A stretch of DNA of 64,000 nt from assembly GCF_963576675.1 (NCBI RefSeq), contig NC_088916.1, positions 16,468,501 to 16,532,500 of the forward strand, in the 5' to 3' direction. This DNA comes from Euphorbia lathyris (Eukaryota > Streptophyta > Magnoliopsida > Malpighiales > Euphorbiaceae). The position numbers were made by a program, and so were the translations under genes. How positions within the stretch are numbered: position 1 is the stretch's first letter; every line of letters begins with the position of its first letter. Shown here in pieces: positions 45,371 through 55,636 of this stretch. A model generated the notes under the pieces. That model had not been told where the DNA came from. It made no database searches and worked only from the letters and a program-made list of their open reading frames with translations.

Positions 45371-46673
45371 TTTTTTTATATAAACACCAAAAACAAAATA
45401 AAAGAAATTAAATATCAAAATAAAAAAAAAATCGAACAAAAAAATCTTTTATTTTTTCCTTTAATTGTGTCATTTTTTGCATTTCGGGACTAAATGCTAC
45501 ACTAGTGGGGGATGAGAATAAAGGATAACACTTTATCTTTATTTTCAGTAATTATTATTTTCGTAGTTTTGTTTCGTAATTATAGTCGTGACGTGCGTTT
45601 AATTTTAATTTTGTGATTTTTTTTTTGCATTTTTATTTTTACCATCTTATTTAGCTTTTAAGTGAATGTTTTTATTAAATAATTTTGAATAAAAACCTCA
45701 CTCTAAAGTTTTACTTTTATCAAACAAGAAAATTAAACAAAATTTTGTCTAGAATAAATGTTAAATTTTGATATGATAAAATTTTATTTGAAAATCTTAA
45801 ATTTTGTTAACAAATTTTGGACTATTTGGAACACGTAATTTTTTTTTCATTACACTCAGTATTTAACAAATCGATATTTACATTTTGAGGAATAAATAAT
45901 TGGCACACATTACCATTTTCAAAGTGAGTTTTTGAGCCTAATTTAAAAAGTATTCACTAATGCATCATTTTTTTTCTCACGAGTGTTCCATAATTACACG
46001 AAACTTGAGAATTTGCATCAAATACTGGTCAAAATCTCACGTGTCTAGCTCAAAACACGACATGATTAAGGCCTTCTTTGTTTTACCACCACATTTCGAA
46101 CTCGAAATAGTAGCCCACCTTAAACACATTCTCCGTCGTTCGCCCTTTCGAGACTAGACATTCCAATCATTTCACCACGTTACAAACCGCATTCCCTTCA
46201 TAAATACCATTTTTTGTTTCCCCTAAATTTACGGATAATTAGTAACCAATATACTTGTTAACGGTTTAGGGTTTTTGTTTATTATCATTGAATGCTTATT
46301 CTATTTGAAATATCAATTTTGATACAAATATTTCTTATTTGTCAAATTATAGTTATTAAAAATTATTTATTTAATTAAAAAAATCTAAATATTTAAAAAT
46401 AGTTGCTTTCCACAATCATGAATTCTCCCAAATTTATGTCTGATCAAGAAAATAAGTTACATCATGAATTCTCTTATAAGAATAGAGATTCTTTATGAAT
46501 TGAGAAATGTTTGCTATTTTTATAGCATGAATGTCTACAAACAAAAAATCAAAATTGCAAAGTAAAGATAGTTATAAAATATGATGCATTTATTCAAATG
46601 ATTAACAAAATGGACAATTCCTACAAAACACCATACACGTTGTTTCGTGATATACTTATTTTAAGGGAAAAAT
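45371..46673. other. AT-rich DNA, no gene recognised
   Basis: The frame at 45960-46157 has no recognisable content. Could be further decayed retroelement sequence. Confidence 0.4.
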
Positions 46674-47188
46674 ACCAAAAAAATGTTTGTTGTTTTCCCA
46701 ATTTGCAAATAGAGGCATGTGGTTTAAAAGTTTATAAATAAAGGTTTGTGGTATGTTTTATTTACAAAACAAAATATTACAATTACATAGTTTTGTTCTG
46801 CTTACAACCAAAGATATTTTTTATCTTTAAAAAATCATTCTTACATATTAGCAAAAAAACTTTCTAAATTGAACTAAATTGAAACAATAAATAATATGGT
46901 GGAATTTTAGGTTTTTTTTACTAATCTGATAGTTTATGAACTAAATTGATATTTAAATTCATTTTACAACTTTGCTTTGATTTTGGGATCTGTGTTTTGT
47001 CAATATATAAATGTAATTGAAAAAAATTAAACAAAACTCTTGATTGTATCAATTACTTAAAAATTTAATTTTAAATACTTTATTTTGTACACAAAAGCAT
47101 ACTACATATCTCTATTTACAAACTTTTAAACCACGGACCTCTATTTGCAAATAAAGCAAACCACGAACATTTTTTTTCGTACTTTTCT
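46674..47188. mobile_element. Mutator-like MITE
   Basis: The left arm holds TTTGCAAATAGAGG-C-TGTGGTTTAAAAGTTT and the right arm its inverse (AAACTTTTAAACCACGGACC, CTCTATTTGCAAATAAAG). Inverted repeats cover about 110 bp with mismatches. Flanks CTTATTTTA and CTTATTATA make a 9-bp target duplication with one mismatch. Confidence 0.6.
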
Positions 47189-47274
47189 CTTATTATAATT
47201 TCTTTTTAATTTGACATTTTAACAATTATTTTTTTGAAAAATGAGACACTTATAAATTTTTAAACTATGTAACT

Positions 47275-47435
47275 TATCCTTCCAAAAGTTGGTCTTCTCT
47301 TCTTGTTGTGTTGAAGTGCTTGTTGCTTATTTGTGATTTTGCAGGCGGAATTGGGGATGAGGGAAAAGGTACGAGAGACGTTGCCAATTCTTGTATACAC
47401 CAAGAACCTCGGTGGTACTGATACAGAGTAAGTGC
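47275..47435 (+). pseudogene. Relic of an ATL-type gene: intron 1 end and exon 2
   Basis: Plus-strand sequence up to TGATTTTGCAG repeats about 50 bp of intron 1 of the RING gene at 4.5-7.3 kb, including CTTGTTGTGTTGA and GTGCTTGTTGCTT. The exon then reads AELGMREKVRETLPILVYTK and ends before GTAAGT, with the same length and phase as exon 2 there (83 nt), but many codons differ. Retained intron similarity shows segmental DNA duplication, not a retrocopy. Exon 1 and the RING exon are not adjacent; a RING relic lies 3.5 kb away on the other strand. Confidence 0.75.
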
Positions 47436-48128
47436 TAGAATTGATTTATGGTCAATTAAACCAGAAATAAAAAGTATATCCAATCAAATAAAAAATAATG
47501 TAATTGGATATACTAAAATATTTAAGTACAATTCAATAGTAATTAATACCAAATACATAACAATTGAATTAAGAAAAAATTCAGAATATCCTCTAGATTT
47601 ATGGGTTGAAGCATAATGATTTACGTTGTCCCTTGAAAGAAAACGTATTACCGTTATGTGCAATAAATTAGCCACTAACAAACTATTAAGGTAATTTTTA
47701 GAAAATAAAGTTTAAACAACAATATAATAAAAAAAATTAATCATAAGCAAATATCCAACATTCCCTGCATGATCAAATTTTTAATATCATTATTATTTGA
47801 GCATATAATACTGTTTAATAGGTGTTAGTACCTTTTGAGTTTGAACCTACACTTAGTGTCAATGAATTTATCCCGAAGAAACCATAGTAACATATAAATT
47901 TTTTAACTAGACACTTTAGACATGAATAATATTTATTACAAACACAATATGAGAAATCATCAAGGTTCTATCAGTTTTGCGATTTCCGATCATGCGCACC
48001 TATCTATTCATGAGTGCCTTTAGAAAATGACCCAATTTTCATAGTGGCGACCCCACCACCACACTCAATAGGTGAATCCTCCAATAGTGATTCTGCAATG
48101 ATCATCACCCCGTAAATGAATATATTTA
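47436..48128. other. Spacer between ATL relic and CACTA element
   Basis: AT-rich and without assigned exons. Minus-strand frame near 48105-48004 (AESLLEDSPIECGGG) is open over about 35 codons up to the CACTA edge; its origin is unknown. Confidence 0.4.
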
Positions 48129-50284
48129 CACTACAAGAAAATGGACAGTTTGTGATAACAATTATTGTCACATAATTATGAAAAGTTGTCATGAAAAAAT
48201 TTATGTGACAATAAATAGTTGTTACGTGAGTTGTCACGCAAAACTCCGTTGCTAAAGGTTTTGGACAAATGTGATAATAAAATATTGTCACAAATTTTTT
48301 TTGTTTATATGACAAGGAATATATTGTCACACTACTTTTAACTGTTACAAAACTTTTATTGTAACTGAACAATAAAATACTATCACAAATATAATATATC
48401 GTCACATATTATTTTTAATTTACAGTAAAAACGTGTGACAACTTTAATTACTCGTTACAAAAAAAATGTTTATGACAATTATTATTGTCACAAAATAAAT
48501 TTTTAACAATATATTTATTGTAACAATTATTTATTGGTTACAACTTTTTTAATATTGTAGCATATATATTACATCAATTTATATATATAATTAAAATATA
48601 TTTAAATATTATTTTACATTACGTTAACTAGAAACAAAATAGAAGTATAAAAAATAAAAGTATTTTATTAATAAATATGTATTTAGTACATCAATTTAAC
48701 TAAAAATGTTAAGATATCTAACCATCTAATTTTACAAGTATATTATACTAATAATTCTCCATTCTTCACAACTCTTCAAATTCTTGAAGTCCACTGATAC
48801 CATCATTCTGATTATCAAGCTTGACCAGCACTATACAAATCTGGAAAAAAAAGGTAGAAAGCCAAACATTGAATTTTAGAAGTACAATAAACATAATACC
48901 CACCAACTAAACAAGCTTATACCTGAAGCAAAAATACCATTAGCTGTATAATCACATACTCTAAAACAATTTCTGACTTTGCAAACAATCATCAAATCAA
49001 AGAAATTTTACTCACGAGTATAACTCATTAATGGTAATATTACCAAGAGGTTGCCCGAACCTTTCATTTATATTCTTTAGGAATGTACCATTCAATTTTA
49101 GGAACCTCTGCCATCCTTCATAGTTATGTGAAATAGAAAAATAAATTGAACAATTTTCATGAAGGTTGAAATTGCTAAAATTAAATAGCATGATGTTTGA
49201 ACTTAAAACTTCACCAGTAGAGCTATCAACTTCGTGTGGTTCCACTTTCACCTGAAGCAGAAGATCATAAGATATGTTAATATATAGGAACTCAATTTTG
49301 TAGACAATCCTTAGAGGTGAGATGATTGAATACCACTCTAAAACTTTGATTTTTCATAGTACAAAATGAAGAAGAAAGAAAACCAATTTTCAAAAACCTA
49401 AAATCATTAACAAATGAATAGAAATGCCAGTTTATGTGAGGGCATCTGTAATGGAGGAGAGGATGAAACCTGGAGGCTAAACTGTCTTGGTTCCAGCGAG
49501 AATGGCTAGTGTTGGAGAATCCCTCAGATTATAGCTGTAACTGATATGTTGGAAAACATAATTGATCCTGAGTTAAACTGATGAAGATATGTAGCAGTAA
49601 TTGATTGGAAATGGGATGAATTACAAGAGGAGGGGATGGTGGTGGTTGATGCAACAACGCAACGAAGGGAATCGCACATCAGTTATGGGAGGTTCAACTT
49701 ATGGTATGGGAGGTATGGGTTAGTGGGGTTAGACAACAAGTACTTAAAATATATATTTAAGTGAGAGATATATAAATATTTTGGTATAATTTTTTAATTG
49801 TCACACAATTATATTTTATAAAAACTAAAAGTAATATTATCACAGAATTTAAATTTTTAATTACTATTAAATTTTATGACAAGTAAAAAAATATTATCAC
49901 ATATTTTGAATTTTTAATTACAATTATTAATTGTAACAAAAATATTTATGTTACAAGAAAATTTTATCGTCACAATTAAAATAAATAATAAGTGACAATT
50001 TCTTTTAAATACCAGATAATCAAATTTTGCAACAAATATAAATGTGTTGTCACATAAATTATATTTTCTGTTATAATTTTAATTGTCATATAATTTTTTT
50101 TAGTTACAAGTCATGAATTATGCTAATAAACTATTTAGCTATTTGTGATTATCTTAAAATAATTGTCACAACTTTATGTTTTGTGATAATTATAAAAATA
50201 GTTGTAGCTAATAATATATTTTTCGTTACAACAATTATCGTGATAATTATTTTATTGTCACATATAGATTGATTTCTTGTAGTG
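48129..50284. mobile_element. Non-autonomous CACTA transposon
   Basis: Ends CACTACAAGAAA (48129) and TTTCTTGTAGTG (50284) are perfect inverse copies with the superfamily-defining CACTA start. A perfect 3-bp target duplication TTA (48126-48128, 50285-50287) flanks it. The outer several hundred bases on both sides are packed with short TTGTGACAA/TTGTCACA-type words in both orientations, the subterminal repeats to which CACTA transposases bind. The 2156-bp element has no transposase. A minus-strand frame at 49251-49012 (79 codons) is of unknown origin. Confidence 0.92.
49012..49251 (-). other. Unrecognised open frame inside the CACTA element
   Basis: 79 codons, not obviously repetitive, ending INELYS. 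A neighbouring minus-strand stretch at about 48840-48760 (VKLDNQNDGISGLQEFEEL) also looks less random than its surroundings. These may be remnants of the autonomous parent or captured host exons. No family recognised. Confidence 0.25.
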
Positions 50285-50440
50285 TTAGAACTCAGATTAA
50301 GGACTATTTCTCAAATAAATTACACAAGTATGAACTATGAATGTGCATTCTTGCTTTTGCTTTTTTTTCACTTGAATGCTTTTAATCTCTTTTTGCATTG
50401 ATGGATCAGCAGCGAAAATGAGCTTTGTGCTTGCATATCA

Positions 50441-50650
50441 ACACTAGTAGAAAAGATTGAGAGAAATTGGGGGAAGTAGTAAAATATCAAAATGGGAAGA
50501 AAATGAATCAGGACCAATTTTGAAATGCCAAAAAAGCACATAATTATTATGAAAAACATGCATAAAAGTGATTGTAAGCTCAATTTGAAGAATGTTGTGC
50601 AGTAAATGACCAAGTTGAAATGCCATAAAGACACATAATTATTTTGAAAG
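50441..50650 (-). pseudogene. Relic of the ATL-type upstream region, with local duplication
   Basis: At 50458-50510 the sequence GAGAAATTGGGGGAAGT-AGTAAAATATC and on to AATCAGGA repeats the 5' region of the RING gene (7402-7455), in the same orientation. Next to it GAAATGCC-AAA-CACATAATTATT occurs twice (about 50520 and 50620), a local duplication of roughly 100 bp. Confidence 0.6.
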
Positions 50651-50870
50651 CGTCTGTAGTCACAATGAAATTGAGCTTATATCCCACCCTGCAAACTAGT
50701 TGTACGAATTATCATCTTGGTGTGGGTATCCTGCAAATACAATTAGGAGCATCACAACTATTGTCCCTTAGTAGTTTACTAATATGGATAAGGTTTAGTG
50801 TTAAATTAGGTATAAACAATACATCAGAACAATTTTTTCAGTCAAGAGCAATTGAAATTACCTACAAATC

Positions 50871-51095
50871 TCAGCAGGTGGAACCGCGGCAAATCGGGCA
50901 TGTCTTATTATTACCAGACAGCCACACATCAATGCACTCACCATGGAATATCTGTCCGCAAGCATCTATTTTCTTCATCATTTCGTCGGCTTCATATTGA
51001 GCTTACCAGAAAATCTTAGCAGGTGGAACTGCGGCAAATCGGACATGTCTTATTATTACCAGACAGCCACACATCAATGCACTCACCATGGAATA
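50871..51095 (-). pseudogene. Two tandem RING-H2 relics
   Basis: Minus strand 51002-50871 encodes the second half of a RING-H2 domain: ligands Cys, His, Cys and the final C-P-x-C are visible around HGECIDVWLSGNNKTCPICR, but the first histidine ligand is Gln (CGQIFH instead of CGHTFH). The frame ends in a stop six residues after the domain. A second copy, from about 51095 to 51014, starts at FHGECIDVWL and is otherwise nearly identical; it is cut off by the LTR at 51096. About 115 bp were thus duplicated in tandem. The first zinc-binding Cys pair is missing, so neither copy can fold as a RING. Confidence 0.8.
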
Positions 51096-52437
51096 TGTTG
51101 TTGGTCCCTTATAACGTAACAAGTTAGTTCCAAGGGGGGGGGGGATAGGAACTATTTAAAATTTTAATACGTTAAGGCTGACTTCTTTTTCTTTGAAAAA
51201 GGATTACACAACGCACTGAGTAAATTAAGACACTAGCTTAGTCAACTGGTGACTAAGTCAGCTTCTTTCTTTGAGTCAGGAGATAGCACTTGAGTCTATT
51301 CCTGAACTCAGATACTCAATGCAACACAACTCAGCGTGACCTCTTTACTTGGTCAGTTTTGTTTAAGCAAGCAATATATATATTAAGGAGTTTAAGGTTA
51401 GAAAGATGTTACTCAGCAGATTTATCCAGGTTCGGCCTCTAAGCCTACGTCCTGTCCCCAGAACACGTTCTGAGCTTTCGAATTCTCTACTAAGCTCTTT
51501 AACGGTAGAGCATCAAACCTTTTACAACTTAGAAGCTGAGTATAACAAGAGTACCTTCCTCTATACCTCTACTCACTCCTAATCTCTCGCTGAGTACTAT
51601 AACCGAGTACTCAGCCTCTCCTTTCTAATCTCTAGAAATGATAAAGATTTGTCCTAAACAACAATTGCTAAGACACCTTAGATGATTGAATAATCACTCT
51701 AGACTTTTACGCGAAAGATATATAATTTGGTGTAAGTATTTGCTTTGCTTTTTCTCACAGAACTTTGAGTAGAATTTTGGTCAGCGTAATGGCTTGATAA
51801 AGTTCTGTGTTGGAAATGAAGCAACTGAAGGGCTCTATTTATAGAGACGTCTGAGGCATCAGTCATTTCGAATTTCGAAATAACCGTTGGAGGGAAACGG
51901 CTTCCTGTCGTTGTCACTCAGTCTTGCTCAGAGCTCTCGACCAATCAGATTTGAGTATCTTCTGTCCTCGATCAGCTTTTAGTCAGTTCGGCAGAATGTC
52001 TCTCCATTTATGGTAAGGTCAACTAGACAGCGTCCTGTGTCTTCTGAACTTTACCCAAAGTGGAAACACTTTGTCTGGAAGTTGTTCTTGCTCAGCTGCT
52101 GTCTTGTACTCTTTGTCGATTTAACTCAGCAGCTACATTCCAAAGTTGTTCAACGAAGGTCTTCTAGATCCTTCTCTTGCTGAGCTGTGTTTTGTTCATA
52201 ACGACAGCGTTTTGCACACGCGGGCCGAGTGGTCTTGATCTGTTTGACTTGGGCTTTGACTTCCGTATTGGGCTTGAAGCCATTTAGTCTTTATGTCTTA
52301 TAAACAATTTAACTCAACATTGAACAAACACATTAGTGTAATAAATCAAAGCATTTAAACTTAGTGTGTTTAGAATATATTTAATTTTACTTAAATAATT
52401 TTGTCAAATCAAAATCATGTGGAAAGGTGTTTCAACA
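51096..52437 (-). repeat. 3' LTR of the SIRE-like element
   Basis: About 1.34 kb, starting TGTTGAAACACC in sense direction and ending near GGGACCAACAACA; the exact end may be 51099. A run of ten G's lies at about 51136. Sequence GAACCTGGATAAATCTGC (sense) and the polypurine tract are typical of plant copia elements. Confidence 0.7.
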
Positions 52438-53061
52438 AACTCCCCCATTTTGATGTTGGCAAAACTATTCAGCGAGGAACTCAGTGTTGAGCTCCCCCAT
52501 GATAGTTGACCTATTATTACTTAGCAAACTCCCCCATCATGGTTGAGCTACTGACTTAGTTTTACTCTAGACATTTTAAGGTCTAATTGAGTAAGTCTAA
52601 GGTCAGTTTTCAGATATAGGTCAGCTCATGGAACATATTCTATTTTACTCAGTATTAAGCGGAAGGTTTAACATTCAGAGAGCGCTGAGTAATCATTTTT
52701 TTCAATGGGTTTTATGAGACAGTGTTATATAAAACATACAAGACAATGTCAAACATATTATCAGCATTGGATACAATCAACAAGTATTATAAGCATTAAA
52801 CATAGTTGATGTATTTGAAGATACATAATAACATAATACTCAGCATCGTATGAAATAGATCAAGTTTGGATAAAAGATGCAAGTATTGAATTGAATTAAA
52901 GTAGTCAGCGTATACATCAGACAAACAAAGAAACATAGAAACATGGACATAAAGATAAGACATAAGACTATGAACATGGACATAAAGATAAGACATAAGA
53001 CTATGCTAGCCTATTTCTATTTCTTTTTCTTTTGCTTGGACTGACTACATCTAGGAGCCTC
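52438..53061 (-). other. Spacer between envelope-like ORF and 3' LTR
   Basis: Three ACTCCCCCAT-type words (minus: ATGGGGGAGT) near 52440-52540 include the polypurine tract. A 33-bp unit ACATGGACATAAAGATAAGA... is repeated in tandem at 52941-53005. Confidence 0.6.
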
Positions 53062-55019
53062 CTACTGAGTTCTAGCTTGTTCTTTCTCCCCCGTTTTGTC
53101 AGCATCGGCTGGAGGAGGAATTCTAAAGGAGTCGGTTAAGACTGCGGTGGTCAGTACGCCGGACAGCTCCTTAAGTTTATCGGCACTTTCATTGATGCCG
53201 TCGAAAACAATAACGCCTTCATCCAAGACCTCTTTAGGTATACCCAGTTCAGCGGCGCTGAGTAGGCTCAGGATGTAGGCTTGAGACTTTCCTACCCAAG
53301 TAATTGTATCTGACAGCGCAGCAAACACTTGATGAAATGTCTTCAGCAGGGCTGAGTCATAGTATTGACGCTGGATATTGTTATGACGCACATGTGTGAA
53401 GGTCCTTTGGGTAGTGACCAGAATTTCATTCTGCTTCATCTGGTCAGTGTCCATCTCTTGTTTATTTAAGTTCAGCAGACGAACTGCTTCGCTAATTTGC
53501 TCCACCGAGCATTGAGAGTAGGAAGCCAGCTGATGGTTGGTCTTGGTTTGCTCAGTGTGAAGCTGGACAAAGAGCATCTTAACTTCATCAGAAGTTGCAT
53601 AGTGAGTGTTCGCAGCTGACAAGGTCTGGAATTGGCATTGGAGAGTGTTAAAATGTTGAACCGTTGTCAGTTGGAGCTCAGCCAGATTAGTTATTGAGTC
53701 TTGCTTGGGCTGATGTGATTGAATTAAGATCATATCACTTAGAAGATCCTTCAGTCCTTTAACCTCATTTAAGAGCTGAGTGACTTGGGACAGCTGAGTT
53801 GATGCATTGCCACTGGACCCAGCAGTAGGTTCAGCAGTTTGATGAATGTCCTTGATTAATGACTGCACCGAGTTGATGAGTTATCTACCAGACTTGGTGG
53901 CATGCAGATAGCTTAGTGATCCTTCATTATGTTGCCTAGTTTCCTCAGTATGACCAGTTTGTGGAGGAGTCAGAGTTATGACATGGTTAGTGACTGGAAG
54001 AGGGTTTTCAATCTGCACTTGGTTTTCTGGAAGAGATGGTTGATCGGCAGGAGTTATGGTTGGTGAAGTAGTAACCCTAATAGATTCAGTGCTGACGGGG
54101 GCAGGAATGTTCTGAGTCAGCACAGTGCTTGGAGCAGCAATATTGATGAGAACTTGCTCGATTTGGCTTGTAGAGTTGGCGGAAGCATTTAAGTCGGCTT
54201 GTTCCTTTTGTGAAGAAACAGAGGCTTGCTTTTCAAGAGAAGTTTGTTAAGAATAAGGAGTTTGCTTACTGAAAAACTTTAGCTTAAGAGAAGAAGGATC
54301 TTTAGTCGGCTTTTGAATAGGGAGGTCAATGACAGTTTTCTGAGTTGCCTTTACTAATCTTCTTCTGCGAGGAGGAGTGGGATCAGCTTGGATAGATTCT
54401 CCTGAGTGAGAAGGAGAAGTCTCTTCTTGATCAGCATTGGGCTGATTAGCTTGTTCTTGTACTTCATCTGCAGCCAACTCAGTATGAGTTGGGTCAGCAG
54501 CTTCCTCTTCACTCGCTGTCTCCTCAGCATCATCCTGATCGCTTTCTTCTTCTTCTTCTTCTTCTGCTTCCTCATCATCCTGATCTTCGTTATCTAATTC
54601 TTCTTCCACCTGAGTGATGAAGTGATCATCCAGTTCCACATCATCTTCTTGATGCTCAGCTTCAGTTCCTTGACATTGTGTGAAGTGAGAATCACCAGGA
54701 ACAATGATGTCAGTGGGAATAGCATCAATTGGGGTCAGCTTTGAAGACTTCTTTTTCTTCAAAGGTTGTTCAGCAGCATCCAATCTTTCTTCTGTATCAG
54801 GCTCATCTTGCATGCTTCTCTTTTGAGCTGACTTAGGTCTCTCTTGACCTTTTTGAGCAGCTGACTTTTGCTTCTTTGCCGGTGACTCATCATCTTTCGA
54901 AGGAGTCCCAACAGCTTTTCTTTTGCGGGCAGTTGGAGCCTTTGTTCTTTTGCCCTTCTTTGGGACAGTCTCCTCAGCAGGCTGATCACCACCTTTGGCT
55001 TTCTTAACCGGTTGGTTAT
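53062..55019 (-). pseudogene. Envelope-like ORF of a SIRE-type copia element, broken at its 5' end
   Basis: A single reading frame of about 650 codons runs from the insertion junction at 55019 to TGA/TAA at 53062, with only two in-frame stops (TAA near 54247 and TAA near 53881). N-terminal part: basic, Lys-rich (KKAKGG, KRTKAPTARKRKA). Then a long Glu/Asp block (about 54640-54480), a Pro/Thr/Gln-rich linker and a C-terminal region with predicted coiled coils (about 53860-53300). This layout, a downstream ORF before the 3' LTR, matches the envelope-like ORFs of SIRE-type elements. No signal peptide is available because the start is cut off by the LTR at 55020. I see no fusion or membrane segment that would show a real envelope function. 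Confidence 0.65.
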
Positions 55020-55218
55020 TGTAGACACCGAGTCGGAGGACCTGTGACGAAAACCTGTAACAAGACGGTCGAAGTGGTTGGTTCCGGAAGTTTTAAAATA
55101 AAAATATATAATAAAAAAGGAAGAAGTTAATGGGAGTCGCGGTCGTCGAGTTGACGGCTCGCGAGTGCTCAGCGACGTGGTGCGAACGCCTAGCGGCAGC
55201 CGACGCGCGTCCGACGAC

Positions 55219-55615
55219 AGTTGGACGCGCGCCCGGCAGCACGGGGCGCACGCTTGACGTCCGCTGGGCGCGCGCGCGCCCGACGGCCATTGGACGAGTG
55301 CCCAACGACGCGGGACAAGTGCCCAACGTAGGTGGGGCGAACGCCCGACGCCCGTTTGGCGGACGCCCAACATCCGTTGGGCGAACGCCCAACGCCTGTT
55401 GGGCGCGCGTCCAATGAGAGTTGGGCGTGCACCCAACGAGAGTTGGGCGTGCGCCCAACGAGAGTTGGGCGTCCGCCCAACCAAGTTGGGCGTTCGCCCA
55501 ACGCAAGTTAGGCGTTCGCCCAACATAAGTTGGGTGTCCGCCCAACTAGGTTGGGCGTCCGCCCAACCTGCTTTGGGTGATGCCCAATCTTAATCGAGCG
55601 TCGCCCAAAGTCTCC
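55219..55615 (+). repeat. U3 array of GTTGGGCGNNCGCCCAAC palindromes, 21-22 bp period
   Basis: About 17 head-to-tail units. Unit starts near 55310, 55332, 55354, 55376, 55398, 55420, 55442, 55464, 55485, 55507, 55529, 55550, 55572 and 55593 step by 21 or 22 bp. Each unit is itself a palindrome with 7-8 bp arms, e.g. GTTGGGCGTGCGCCCAAC; upstream units are more decayed. Only four or so bases separate neighbours. The array ends about 15 bp before the TATA box. Protein-like frames on both strands (VGRTPN repeats) are translations of the array. Confidence 0.9.
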
Positions 55616-55628
55616 GGGGATCCGTGCC

Positions 55629-55636
55629 TATAAAAG
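55629..55636 (+). promoter_or_regulatory. TATA box of the Ogre/Tat-type LTR
   Basis: CCTATAAAAGGC directly after the palindrome array; transcription would start about 30 bp downstream. Confidence 0.65.

Noticed and set aside
50368..50634. Hydrophobic minus-strand frame, possible membrane protein
   Set aside because: AT-rich and overlapping relics of the ATL upstream region and a local duplication; no homologous feature.
54354..54578. Lys-rich minus-strand frame
   Set aside because: Other-frame shadow of the acidic block of the envelope-like ORF.
55093..55593. Long GC-rich frames on both strands with VGRTPN repeats
   Set aside because: Translation of the 22-bp palindrome array; period not a multiple of three, and no frame is favoured.
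55130..55620. Regular repeats resembling a CRISPR array
   Set aside because: The repeats are contiguous palindromes of 21-22 bp without unique spacers of constant length, inside a plant LTR; no cas genes.
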